Below, piece after piece: positions 27,237 to 35,932 of a stretch of DNA of 64,000 bases. Origin of the DNA: Lachnospiraceae bacterium (GTDB lineage: Bacteria > Bacillota > Clostridia > Lachnospirales > Lachnospiraceae); the NCBI GenBank assembly GCA_022845895.1, contig AP025573.1:592501-656500 (forward strand), in the 5' to 3' direction. Each line of letters opens with the position of its first letter. Positions within the stretch are counted from its first letter, which is position 1. Under the pieces are notes generated by a model. The model saw only the letters and a list, made by a program, of their open reading frames with translations. It made no database searches and had not been told where the DNA came from. Both the position numbers and the translations under genes were made by a program.

Positions 27237-30026
27237 GTGCTCTGGCTACGAGATATGGAGAATGAGAATATGATAAAAGCAGGGGGGCCAGAAGAGAGGC
27301 CCGTGCCGGTCAACGGGGCAGCGGGATGTGAAGGACTCGGAATCAGTTTCCTCAAATGCCGGTTTGATGACGAACTGACAATTCTGTGGGCGGATTCTGG
27401 CTTTTATGAAAGCACTGGATTGACGGAAGAGGAATTGCTGTCCGGGTACGGCAGTCTGAAGGAATATTATAGGCACTGTCCATTGGATTATAGGCATATT
27501 GAAAAAGAGTGGCTTGACGCCCCCGACGCCCTGACAGAAAGCCACAGGTTTATCTGCCGCATGCCGGTTAAGGACGGCTCCCCCATCTGGGTACATATGG
27601 CGACAGCCGTCACGAAAGGGGATGAGGGGGATGGACCGTCAGCCGTGCTTGCCATAACCGACATCAATGATGCCTACCGTCCGCAAGAGGAAAAGACACG
27701 GTATTTTGAATGGATGATGGAGGAGTACGCCGGCAACATCTACATCTGCGATATGGAGTCTTATGAGCTGCTTTATCTGAACCGGTCGGCCTGTACGACG
27801 CTTAAGGCCCCGAAGGAAAAGCTCATTGGCAGAAAATGTTATGAGGTGATTCAGGATAGGAGCGAACCGTGTCCGTTCTGTACAAATCCATATCTGAGCA
27901 AAGATAGATTCTACGAATGGGAATTTGATAACAAGGTATTGGGCCGTACATTTATGATTAAGAACCGTATTATCGAATGGAATGGACGGCGTGCACGGAT
28001 AGAATTAAGCTGCGATATGCTGAGCACCGAATATAAGCTGGCGAAGAAAGACCAGGAGCGAGAGACGATTATCGGTACGATACCAGGAGTATTCTGCAGG
28101 CTGGACGCAAGGGACTATAAGACTATCCTGTGGCATGGAGCAGGTTTTTCCAGGCTACTCGGCTGTGAGGAAGATAACAGTAATATTACGGATGTATCTG
28201 CCGCTGCATATATAAAAGGAGATGAGCTGCAACGCATCAAAGAGACGTTGAGAGGGCTGACGGAAACCGGGCAGAGCTCGGTTATGGAATTGGTCGTAAC
28301 TCCCCCCGGCGCAGAAAAGAAGATACTGACGGTCACATTCAGCTATATAAGCGGCGAAGACAGTTGGGACGGCATACCTTCCATTTATAGCGTAGGGATA
28401 GACATAACGGAAGACCGGATAGAACAAGAACGGCAGCATATAGCGCTGGAGGACGCATTTCAATCGCTTAAGTCGGCCAATTCTGCGAAGACGGACTTCC
28501 TGTCTGCCATATCGCATGATATCCGCACGCCCTTGAATGCAGTCATTGGCATGACTGCAATCGCAGAAGCGAATCTGGATTCGAAAGAAAAAGTGAAGGA
28601 CTGTCTGAAGAAGATTAAAGTGGCGAGCCGCCATCTGCTGAGCCTGATCAGCGAAGTCCTGGACATGTCCAAGATAGAAAGCGGAAGAATCGATCTGACG
28701 CCCCAATGTGTGGAACTTCCGGAGCTTATCCAGAATACATGCGACATGTTCCGGACGTTGATGGAAGAGAAACGGCAGAAGTTCCATGTCGTTGTCGGGC
28801 AGGTACGGCATGAGAAGGTTGTTGCAGACGGGGATCGCTTAAGGCAGGTGTTTGCGAATCTGCTTTCGAATGCAATGAAATATACGCCTGCAGGGGGCGA
28901 AATCAGCCTGGAAATCAACGAACTTCCCTCTCTTATCCCGGAGAAAGGCTGGTATGAGTTCGTGTTTAAAGATAATGGAATTGGCATGTCCGAGGACTAT
29001 CTGCCTCATCTGTTCGAACCATTTACACGGGCAGAGGAAGTACGGGACAGCAAGACACAGGGTACGGGGCTTGGATTATCTATAACAGAAAATATTGTCA
29101 CCATGATGAACGGAACGATTGACGTAAAGAGCAGGCTTGGTGAGGGAAGCTGCTTTACGGTATCGCTACCTCTCCAGCTGCAGAATGGAAGGATGGACAG
29201 TAATGAAGAGCTGCTTGGACTTCCGGTCCTGATTGTGGACGACGACCAGATAGTCTGCGAAAGTGCGGCCGTCATGCTGAATGAACTGGGAATGAAGGGA
29301 TACTGGGTATTATCCGGGACCGAAGCGGTCAGGCGTATCGTAGAAGCTGAAAAGCGGTCCGATGATTTCTTCGCAGTCATACTGGACTGGCAGATGCCTG
29401 GGATGGATGGCCTGGAGACGTTAAAGGCTATTCGGAAGCAGGTAGCAACGAATATTCCTATAATTATCATATCGGCATACGATTACTCCGGTGTTGAAGA
29501 AGAATTTATACAGGCAGGTGCCGACGCTTTTATAACAAAACCGCTGTTCCAATCGAAGGTGCTGCATGTTTTAAAAATGTTTTGCACGAAGAAGAATAAA
29601 AAGGCGGAGCGTATAAAACCGGAAGAAGGGCAGAGCATACTTCGCGGCAGACGACTGCTGCTGGTAGAGGATAATGAGATCAACAGGGAAATTGCGGTGG
29701 AACTGCTTGAAATGCGCGGAATCGCTGTCGATTCGGCAGAGAACGGAGCGGTTGCAGCGCAGATGTTCCGGGAATCGGAACCAGGGTATTACACGGCGGT
29801 GCTGATGGACATACAGATGCCGGTCATGGATGGATATGAAGCCACTGCCGCAATACGTGAGATGTCCCGGAAAGATGCGGCATCTGTTCCGATTATTGCT
29901 CTGACGGCCAATGCATTTGTAGCCGATATAGGGAAGGCACAGAATGCAGGTATGAATGCCCATGTGTCAAAGCCGATAGACATGGATAGATTAGTGGCAA
30001 CGATAGAAAAGTGTATCGGCCGGTAG
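27237..30026 (+). CDS. soluble hybrid histidine kinase (PAS-HisKA-HATPase-REC-REC)
   Basis: This 929-residue sensor kinase has no membrane helix. Three PAS-like domains occupy about 30-145, 155-275 and 285-400. They are followed by a HisKA with His426 in 'AISHDIRTPLNAV', a HATPase_c with 'DNGIGMSEDY' and 'GTGLGLSI', and two receiver domains with phospho-acceptor Asp near 716 ('ILDWQMPGMDG') and near 857 ('LMDIQMPVMDG'). Both receivers keep the Lys in 'KPL' or 'KPI'. The second PAS has a Cys cluster 'CYEVIQDRSEPCPFC'. There is no output domain, so the signal must go to an HPt or other partner. The start is uncertain: GTG at 27237, or ATG at 27255 with no clear ribosome-binding site. Confidence 0.9.
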   Translation: MLWLRDMENENMIKAGGPEERPVPVNGAAGCEGLGISFLKCRFDDELTILWADSGFYESTGLTEEELLSGYGSLKEYYRHCPLDYRHIEKEWLDAPDALTESHRFICRMPVKDGSPIWVHMATAVTKGDEGDGPSAVLAITDINDAYRPQEEKTRYFEWMMEEYAGNIYICDMESYELLYLNRSACTTLKAPKEKLIGRKCYEVIQDRSEPCPFCTNPYLSKDRFYEWEFDNKVLGRTFMIKNRIIEWNGRRARIELSCDMLSTEYKLAKKDQERETIIGTIPGVFCRLDARDYKTILWHGAGFSRLLGCEEDNSNITDVSAAAYIKGDELQRIKETLRGLTETGQSSVMELVVTPPGAEKKILTVTFSYISGEDSWDGIPSIYSVGIDITEDRIEQERQHIALEDAFQSLKSANSAKTDFLSAISHDIRTPLNAVIGMTAIAEANLDSKEKVKDCLKKIKVASRHLLSLISEVLDMSKIESGRIDLTPQCVELPELIQNTCDMFRTLMEEKRQKFHVVVGQVRHEKVVADGDRLRQVFANLLSNAMKYTPAGGEISLEINELPSLIPEKGWYEFVFKDNGIGMSEDYLPHLFEPFTRAEEVRDSKTQGTGLGLSITENIVTMMNGTIDVKSRLGEGSCFTVSLPLQLQNGRMDSNEELLGLPVLIVDDDQIVCESAAVMLNELGMKGYWVLSGTEAVRRIVEAEKRSDDFFAVILDWQMPGMDGLETLKAIRKQVATNIPIIIISAYDYSGVEEEFIQAGADAFITKPLFQSKVLHVLKMFCTKKNKKAERIKPEEGQSILRGRRLLLVEDNEINREIAVELLEMRGIAVDSAENGAVAAQMFRESEPGYYTAVLMDIQMPVMDGYEATAAIREMSRKDAASVPIIALTANAFVADIGKAQNAGMNAHVSKPIDMDRLVATIEKCIGR

Positions 30027-30031
30027 GCCCG

Positions 30032-30064
30032 TCTGCCCGTAAGTCTATATGGACTCCGGGCAGA
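30032..30064. terminator. inverted repeat between convergent genes
   Basis: An 8-bp stem TCTGCCCG/CGGGCAGA with an inner AGTC/GACT stem lies between the kinase gene and the radical SAM gene. There is no long T tract on either strand, so termination is only probable. Confidence 0.4.
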
Positions 30065-30074
30065 GATTCAACTG

Positions 30075-30671
30075 TCACGCATACGCCCGGATTCTTAATG
30101 TAACGCCAAGCGAATCGGCCAGCTTCTGGCAGGCATCTATCTCGTCCGGGGGAAGGATGTCTACGATAGTGAGCCTGACATCGGGAATATATTCTTTGCA
30201 TCGGGATGCAAATTGAAGCAGCGCGTCAAAAGCGCCTTCGAACTGTGGCCGCGTCACTTTGTCATACGCTTCCGCTGTGGGGGCGTTCAGGCTGATGGAT
30301 ACCGCGTCCACAGCTTCAGAAAGCAGTGGGATGATATCTTTCTGGTGATACAGGTTGGCGAGGCCGTTCGTATTGACCCGGATACGCACCCCATATTTCT
30401 GCCGGGCGTATGTTGCCGACGCAATGAGGTTATCCAGTGCGCATGTTGGTTCCCCGTAGCCGCAGTAGACAAGCTCTTCAAAGCCCGTAAAGTCAAATGC
30501 ATCCATGGCCCTTGTAATCTCTTCCAGGGTGGGGTCCGTCTTATGCCAGAGCGTCTCTGCATCGCCTACAGTGTCTTCGTGGCTTCGTATGCAGAACGTG
30601 CAGCGGCAGTCGCATTTGTTCGTGATATTGGCGTATACCTGATGTTTGTAAGTGTATAATATATCGGCCAT
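30075..30671 (-). CDS. TatD-linked-type radical SAM protein
   Basis: This 198-residue radical SAM protein has the cluster motif CDCRCTFC with the CxxxCxxC spacing near residues 20-27 (Cys at the first, fifth and eighth positions), 'YCGYGEPTCALDNLI' (GGEP-like motif) and 'VRVNTNGLANL'-type strands. The short length and N-terminus 'YTYKHQVYANITNKC' match the small family annotated as TatD-linked radical SAM. AAGGAGATG precedes the ATG at 30671; the frame extends further upstream but into the neighbouring gene. A TIGR04002-like membrane protein lies directly upstream in the same direction, a pairing known for this family. The substrate is unknown. Confidence 0.82.
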   Translation of the reverse strand: MADILYTYKHQVYANITNKCDCRCTFCIRSHEDTVGDAETLWHKTDPTLEEITRAMDAFDFTGFEELVYCGYGEPTCALDNLIASATYARQKYGVRIRVNTNGLANLYHQKDIIPLLSEAVDAVSISLNAPTAEAYDKVTRPQFEGAFDALLQFASRCKEYIPDVRLTIVDILPPDEIDACQKLADSLGVTLRIRAYA

Positions 30672-30708
30672 CTTAACATCTCCTTCTTCTATGGTTCTAG
30701 TCGACCAG

Positions 30709-31242
30709 TCACTGGAACAGCAGCTGGTTGGTGCGGTTCTTGATGTGTATCTTGTCAAGTGCCACGGCAGCTATGAGGAAAATGACAGCGCTTCCTCCTG
30801 ACTGTATGGCGCTGCCGGTTAGCGATGCTATCGGTGAGAGGAAGGATCCGAATAAGATTCCCTCGGCCAGATAGTAGCCGGCTGCGGATATGAGCGCCGC
30901 GATAAATGGGGCAGCCACATTCCTCGGACTGAGCATACGCCCCTTATGGCTCGTAAAAGGAAGGACGATCAACATTTTTATAAGAATGGTGGCGGGAGCC
31001 CACATAGGGGCGGTGAGCATATCCGCGAGCCCTCCGCCGATAGCCGCCGCGGCCAGAGCATACGGTCTTGGCAGCAGGACGGCAGCAATATATATGAGCG
31101 CGTCTCCGAAATGTATATAGCCCCCGTTCGTTCCATAGGGTATGTGGAAAATGTAGGCCGTCATGATTGTAACCATGGCTGCGAAAAGCCCGGTGACGGT
31201 AAGGAGCGGGACCTGTCTCCCGTGTTGTTCATACTGTTTCAT
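30709..31242 (-). CDS. TIGR04002-like integral membrane protein (ECF-S-like)
   Basis: This 177-residue protein with about five or six membrane helices has 'GGYIHFGDALIYIAAVLLP' and 'GLADMLTAPMWAPATILIKML', the pattern of the substrate-binding S components of ECF transporters and of ThiW-like proteins. It is upstream of, and in the same direction as, the radical SAM gene, 37 bp apart. No ECF energising module is in the window. It could bring in a cofactor or precursor used by the radical SAM enzyme; that is inference. Confidence 0.75.
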   Translation of the reverse strand: MKQYEQHGRQVPLLTVTGLFAAMVTIMTAYIFHIPYGTNGGYIHFGDALIYIAAVLLPRPYALAAAAIGGGLADMLTAPMWAPATILIKMLIVLPFTSHKGRMLSPRNVAAPFIAALISAAGYYLAEGILFGSFLSPIASLTGSAIQSGGSAVIFLIAAVALDKIHIKNRTNQLLFQ

Positions 31243-31420
31243 ATTCCATCAGTCCTTTCTATGTCTGGAGATAATGATAACACCAAAGTGGACGGATTAA
31301 AAAGTCCAGATATAACATATTTGAGCAGTCCAGTTTGGACAAGAGAAAAAAATAGAAATAATCCTTTACTTTTTATAGAAGATGTGTTAATGTAAAAAGG
31401 TAATCAATGAGATTTGAATC

Positions 31421-31476
31421 GTACCTATGTTTGTAAGTCGTTTCAGGATGATTTACAAGATAAGGTACTTTTTTTA
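31421..31476 (+). promoter_or_regulatory. terminator-like hairpin in cold-shock gene leader
   Basis: GTACCT (31421-31426) pairs with AGGTAC (31463-31468), and an inner TTTGTAA/TTACAAG-type stem extends the hairpin, which runs into a T7 tract. It sits about 40 nt before the cold-shock start codon, inside the likely leader. A temperature-dependent choice between terminator and read-through is possible. Confidence 0.55.
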
Positions 31477-31516
31477 TTATCTCAGATACAAATATTATTA
31501 AATGGAGGTACTGACA

Positions 31517-31726
31517 ATGAACAGCGGTACAGTTAAGTGGTTTAACTCACAAAAAGGATTTGGATTTATTACAGATGACCAGGGCGGAGATGTATTCGTA
31601 CATTTTTCAGCAATCGTTTCTAACGGATTTAAGACTCTGGAAGAAGGACAGAAAGTGACTTTCGATACAGAGACAGATCCGAAAGACAGCAGCAAGCTGA
31701 AAGCAGTTAACGTCTGCACAGCTTAG
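31517..31726 (+). CDS. csp: cold-shock protein, CspA family
   Basis: This complete 69-residue cold-shock domain has both RNA-binding motifs: RNP1 'KGFGFI' near 13-18 and RNP2 'VFVHFS' near 26-31. It is an RNA chaperone that binds single-stranded RNA in the cytoplasm. ATGGAGG 8 nt upstream decides the start at 31517 rather than the frame opening at 31502. A leader hairpin with T tract precedes it. It ends at a bidirectional terminator shared with the convergent kinase gene. Confidence 0.95.
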   Translation: MNSGTVKWFNSQKGFGFITDDQGGDVFVHFSAIVSNGFKTLEEGQKVTFDTETDPKDSSKLKAVNVCTA

Positions 31727-31832
31727 TCTATATTTTAAGTCCGGTATAAGAATTATTAAGAAATATGTTTCAGAGCAGAAGAGTTATACTTTCATTTGAA
31801 TATTTGTATTTTTGATAATTTAGAGGATTATG

Positions 31833-31865
31833 GCCTGCACTTCTACGGAAGTGCAGGCTGTTTTT
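31833..31865. terminator. bidirectional terminator, csp and pdxK-like genes
   Basis: An 11-bp perfect stem GCCTGCACTTC/GAAGTGCAGGC with loop TACG is followed by TGTTTTTA on the plus strand. It lies between two convergent genes. Confidence 0.88.
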
Positions 31866-31872
31866 ATTCCGC

Positions 31873-32736
31873 TTATTGCGAAGTTCGCCGGAAGAGCATA
31901 TGCAGGTATTTTTCGTAATTGACCCCGTCATTTCTGGGTATCTGCTCTTTTACGGAATCTGCAAGAGCCAGTTCCAGGAATTCTCCTGCCAAATTCATAA
32001 TAGATGGTATGGAATCCCCTCTGGCTATGCCGGCCGCGAGACACGAGGCGAACAGATCCCCTGTACCCGAATAACTGCCTCCGATGTATGGGAATGAAGC
32101 AAGATGGCAGTCCTTTTCTGAGATATAAAGATTCCCCATCATTTCAGTACCGTTTTCGTCATGATGACGGATGCCGGTTACGATAATTTTCTCAGGCCCT
32201 TCCTTGCACAGCTCTCTGCCTGTCCGGCCGACAGCATCTATCAGACGGCTGCAGTCTTCTATATGCGCCAGCGTATGATAGTCTATATCTGCAAGCAGGC
32301 ACAGCTCAGTAAGGTTAGGGGTGATGATATCAGCCTTAAGTGTCAGCCTGCGCATCTGTCTGCGGAGCTCTTCTGTAAACATGGCATATGTATTGCCGTT
32401 GTCTCCCATGACAGGGTCTACGATGAGGAAAGTCCCTTCTTTGTAGAACGTCTCTATAAAATCAAAGATATGCAAGATCTGTCTCTCGCTTGCGACAAAG
32501 CCGGTATATATGCCGTCAAAATGGGCATCCATCTTCTTCCACTCGAGGCGGAAGTGTTCCATCTTATCGGTATAGTCATCGCAGTAATAGCTCGGATATC
32601 CTGTCTGAGCGCTTAAGACGGCGGTAGGCAGCGGGCAGGGCTGTACCCCCATGGCAGCAGTAACGGAGATGGCGGCGGTAAGAGAACAGCGGCCAAACCC
32701 GGATAGATCATTGATAATCGCAATTTTCTTAGTCAT
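31873..32736 (-). CDS. pyridoxal/pyridoxine kinase-like protein
   Basis: This 287-residue PfkB/ribokinase-superfamily kinase is of the PdxK/PdxY group: 'INDLSGFGRCSLTAAISV' at the N-terminus, 'VDPVMGDNG' near 110, 'TPNLTELCLL' near 145, and the anion-hole/catalytic stretch 'GGSYSGTGDLFASCLA' near 224, with the catalytic Asp in GTGD. It phosphorylates vitamin B6 vitamers with ATP. PLP is used by the aminotransferase in this window and by Stickland enzymes generally. It is divergent from the second Grd module. Confidence 0.88.
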   Translation of the reverse strand: MTKKIAIINDLSGFGRCSLTAAISVTAAMGVQPCPLPTAVLSAQTGYPSYYCDDYTDKMEHFRLEWKKMDAHFDGIYTGFVASERQILHIFDFIETFYKEGTFLIVDPVMGDNGNTYAMFTEELRRQMRRLTLKADIITPNLTELCLLADIDYHTLAHIEDCSRLIDAVGRTGRELCKEGPEKIIVTGIRHHDENGTEMMGNLYISEKDCHLASFPYIGGSYSGTGDLFASCLAAGIARGDSIPSIMNLAGEFLELALADSVKEQIPRNDGVNYEKYLHMLFRRTSQ

Positions 32737-32956
32737 AGTATTATCCTTCTTTATTGATTTCTACTGACGCGCGCCGCAGTGCCTGCGGTACGCCATGAAG
32801 TTATTTTACCACTAACCGGCGTTATTTGAAAAGGTCTGTATTTGACTTTGGTTCTATATAACGGAAGAAAATTCAATATAAAGGAAAAGTGTTGCAATTT
32901 AAGAATGTTTAGACTATTATGAAGATATAAGAAAATCGGCAGTTTATTTATGGCGT

Positions 32957-32988
32957 AAGGGGACATTATTCTTGATGTTCTCTTTTTT
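32957..32988 (+). promoter_or_regulatory. terminator-like hairpin upstream of second Grd module
   Basis: GGGGACAT pairs with ATGTTCTC (G-U pairs allowed) around a TATTCTTG loop and is followed by TTTTTTG, ending 18 nt before the GrdE-like start codon. Placed after any promoter in the 270-bp gap, it would act as an attenuator. No riboswitch is recognised. Confidence 0.5.
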
Positions 32989-33005
32989 GAAAAGGAGGGA
33001 AAAAA

Positions 33006-34289
33006 GTGAAACTGGAACTGGGAAAAATATTCATTCATGATGTTCAGTTTGCAGAACGGACCTATGTAGAGAACGGCACCCTCTACATATGCAGACAGGA
33101 AGTTATCGACCTGGTACTTGAGGACGACCGGCTCGTGTCGGCGGAAGTGGAGCTTGCAAGGCCAGGGGAATCTGTCCGAATCGCACCGGTCAAAGATGTC
33201 ATCGAGCCTCGCGTGAAAGTGGACGGAGGCGGTCTCTTCCCTGGTATCATCAGTAAGGTGAAGCAGGTGGGGGAAGGCAGGACACATGCGCTTGTGGGCG
33301 CGGCAGTCGTCACGTCGGGAAGGATAGTCGGCTTTCAGGAGGGAATCATAGATATGTCCGGCGAAGCGGCTAAGTATACACCGTTTTCGAAGACGAACAA
33401 TGTCTGTGTCATATTCCATGCCAAAGACGGGATTGACCCTCATGAACATGAGACCGCCGGGCGCCTCGCAGGCCTTAAGGTGGCGGCCTATATTGGAGAG
33501 GCTGCAAGAGACGTCGATCCGGAGGAAGTGGTCGTATACGAGACAAAGCCATATCCGGAGCAGGTGGCCCAATATCCGGATCTTCCGAGGGTAGGCTATA
33601 TCCATATGCTCCAGTCACAAGGGCTTCTGCATGATACATATTATTACGGAGTGGATGCTAAAAAGTTCTTACCGACATTCATGTATCCGACAGAGATCAT
33701 GGACGGGGCCATCGTGAGCGGCAACTGCGTGGCGCCGTGCGACAAGGTGACGACATTCCACCATCTGAACAATCCGGTGATTGAGGACTTGTATAAGAGA
33801 CACGGCAGGGACCTGAATTTTATAGGTGTCATCCTCACAAATGAGAATGTCTTTCTGGCAGACAAGGAACGTTGTTCCGATATGGTTGGCAAGCTGGTGG
33901 GATTCCTTGGACTTGACGGAGTGATTATCACAGAAGAAGGCTATGGCAATCCGGATACGGATCTGATGATGAACTGTAAGAAAGCCACCCTCGCTGGCGC
34001 GAAGGTCGTACTCGTAACCGATGAATTTCCGGGCCGTGACGGTAAGTCACAGTCGCTGGCGGATGCGGTACCGGAGGCGGATACGGTCGTTTCATGCGGG
34101 CAGGGGAATGTCATCATCCATTTCCCGCCGATGGACAAAGTGATAGGTACGCTGGAGTTCGTTGAGACGATGATCGGCGGTTATGAAGGCAGCCTGAAGC
34201 CGGACGGCAGCATCGATGCGGAGCTTCAGATTATCATAGCGTCTACGATAGCCAACGGTTATAACCATCTGGCTGCGCGTACGTACTAA
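33006..34289 (+). CDS. GrdE/GrdG/GrdI-family proprotein with pyruvoyl Cys241
   Basis: This 427-residue Grd component B proprotein has 'RPGESVRIAPVKDVIEPR', 'RIVGFQEGIIDMSGEAAKYT', 'TEEGYGNPDTD' and 'TDEFPGRDGKSQ'. The cleavage site reads VSGNC with Cys241, matching the Cys242 at which C. sticklandii GrdE is cut to give a pyruvoyl-bearing beta subunit. The start is a GTG with AAAGGAGGG 7 nt upstream. The selenoprotein partner starts 17 bp later. No transporter or regulator is attached, so the substrate (glycine, sarcosine or betaine) cannot be assigned. It is clearly paralogous to the protein at 18934. Confidence 0.9.
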   Translation: MKLELGKIFIHDVQFAERTYVENGTLYICRQEVIDLVLEDDRLVSAEVELARPGESVRIAPVKDVIEPRVKVDGGGLFPGIISKVKQVGEGRTHALVGAAVVTSGRIVGFQEGIIDMSGEAAKYTPFSKTNNVCVIFHAKDGIDPHEHETAGRLAGLKVAAYIGEAARDVDPEEVVVYETKPYPEQVAQYPDLPRVGYIHMLQSQGLLHDTYYYGVDAKKFLPTFMYPTEIMDGAIVSGNCVAPCDKVTTFHHLNNPVIEDLYKRHGRDLNFIGVILTNENVFLADKERCSDMVGKLVGFLGLDGVIITEEGYGNPDTDLMMNCKKATLAGAKVVLVTDEFPGRDGKSQSLADAVPEADTVVSCGQGNVIIHFPPMDKVIGTLEFVETMIGGYEGSLKPDGSIDAELQIIIASTIANGYNHLAARTY

Positions 34290-34306
34290 GAAAGGAGGAA
34301 TGGCGG

Positions 34307-35617
34307 ATGTCTAATATCAGAATTGTCCATTATATCAATAACTTTTTTGCCGGGGCCGGAGGAGAAGAGGCGGCAGGCATGGAGCCTGAAATCAGGGAAG
34401 GCGCCGTGGGACCGGGCATCGCGCTTGCAGAAGCCTTTGGCGAGGAATATGAGATAGCTGCTACCGTCATATGTGGAGACAACTATTTTGGCGAACATAT
34501 AGAAGAGGCAAAAGATAAGATTCTTGAAATGATCAGGCCGTACAGCCCTCAGATGTTCATTGCCGGTCCTGCATTTAATGCGGGAAGGTATGGGGTCGCC
34601 TGCGGCACGATAGCCGGCGCGGTCGAAGAACAACTACATATACCGGTGCTGACCGGCATGTATGAGGAGAATCCGGGCGCCGATATGTTCCGCAAGGATC
34701 TCATTATCATAAAGACGAAGAATTCAGCCGCAGGAATGCGCCAGGCAGTCAAAAAGATGGCGGCTGTAGGAGAGAAGCTGGCCAAAGGCGCCAAGATCCT
34801 GGGGCCGGAGGAAGAAGGATATCTGGAGAGAGGGATACGGGTAAACTATTTTCATGAGCAGAGAGGCTCTGAGCGGGCGGTAGACCTGCTTGTCAGGAAG
34901 ATGCGGGGAGAGGAATGCAAGACAGAATATCCGATGCCGGTCTTTGACCGTGTGCCGCCGCTGCCTCCGGTTGAGGACGTGAGTAAGATCAAGATTGCAA
35001 TCGTTACATCAGGCGGAATCGTCCCCCATGGCAATCCGGACCATATAGAATCCTCCAGTGCCACCAAGTATGGCATCTATAGTATCAAGGGTATGGACCA
35101 TATGGATAAGGGAGACTTCATGACGATCCACGGTGGATACGACAGGGCGTTTGTCACGGAGGACCCGGACCTGGTCGTCCCGCTTGACGTACTGCGAGAG
35201 ATGGAACGGGAAGGCGTAATCGGTGGTCTGGCGGATTATTTCATCACGACTACAGGGACAGGGACATCAACAGGGAATGCCAGGGGATTCGGCAGGGATT
35301 TTGTCAAGAAGCTGCTGGATGACCATATCGGGGCTGTCATTCTGACTTCTACTTGAGGCACCTGTACGCGTTGCGGTGCAACGATGGTAAAAGAGATTGA
35401 GCGTGCGGGTATCCCTGTCGTGCATATCGCCACTGTCGTTCCAATCTCACTGACAATCGGGGCGAACAGAATCGTGCCCGCGGTCGGAATCCCATATCCG
35501 CTCGGTGACCCGAACCTTGGGGAAGATAAGAGTAGGAAAATCAGAAGGGAGCTCGTCGAGAGGGCATTGAAAGCTCTGATGACGCCGGTGGAGGAGCAGA
35601 CGGTATTTGAGAAATAG
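34307..35617 (+). CDS. GrdB/GrdF/GrdH-family selenoprotein (UGA = Sec350)
   Basis: This 436-residue component B selenoprotein has the in-frame TGA at 35354-35356 read as selenocysteine. The motif is STUGTCTRCGAT, identical to the first module. The parts before and after the TGA are in one frame and both are needed for a full-length family member; reading TGA as stop would lose the active site. AAAGGAGG precedes the start. 'VICGDNYFGEH' and 'AGRYGVACGTI' are shared with the paralogue at 20272. It should reductively cleave the substrate amine and form the carboxymethyl-selenoether handed to GrdA, which is encoded elsewhere. Confidence 0.93.
35354..35393 (+). promoter_or_regulatory. SECIS-type element for Sec350
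   Basis: The same GCACC...GGTGC pairing as in the first module follows the TGA. Only one base differs from the first copy over more than 30 nt, in the loop (T to G), which leaves both the coded Arg and the stem unchanged. Confidence 0.65.
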
Positions 35618-35649
35618 CTTTGAATTACTAAAAAAGTGTGGCAGGCGTA

Positions 35650-35678
35650 TTGACAAAACAAGCTGGATGCGTTAATAT
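35650..35678 (+). promoter_or_regulatory. promoter of tRNA-Arg
   Basis: TTGACA (35650-35655) and TAATAT (35673-35678) have a 17-bp spacer and lie 35 bp before the tRNA. Confidence 0.82.
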
Positions 35679-35712
35679 TATATACGTTGCAAATGAGCAG
35701 CGTATATAATAT

Positions 35713-35786
35713 GTGGGCGTAGCTCAGCTGGATAGAGCGTTTGGCTACGGACCAAAAGGTCGGGGGTTCGAATCCTCTCGCCCACG
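35713..35786 (+). tRNA. tRNA-Arg (ACG)
   Basis: The acceptor stem is GTGGGCG/CGCCCAC, the anticodon loop is CTACGGA with anticodon ACG (A34 normally becomes inosine), the T-loop is TTCGAAT, and the discriminator is G. It has its own promoter and terminator. Confidence 0.95.
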
Positions 35787-35790
35787 TTTT

Positions 35791-35828
35791 AAAGCCTTTG
35801 TATGACAGAAGTCTGCAAAGGCTTTTTT
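35791..35828 (+). terminator. terminator after tRNA-Arg
   Basis: AAAGCCTTTG pairs with CAAAGGCTTT around a 13-nt loop, followed by TTTTG. Confidence 0.87.
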
Positions 35829-35932
35829 GTATGCAGATGAAGGATATGCTAAGGGGCAAGCTAAATGGATGGATTAATAGAGGCTTCTATGGTATAATTT
35901 TTCATAGGAATAGATGCTGCGGAGGACAGGAT

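Noticed and set aside
32751..33605. A 284-codon open frame on the minus strand
   Set aside because: It is antisense to the GrdE-like gene and the leader region, with no ribosome-binding site and no recognisable domain. The plus-strand gene is clearly the coding one.
35384..35617. A separate 77-codon gene downstream of the second Grd selenoprotein
   Set aside because: Same situation as in the first module: it continues the frame after the Sec UGA.
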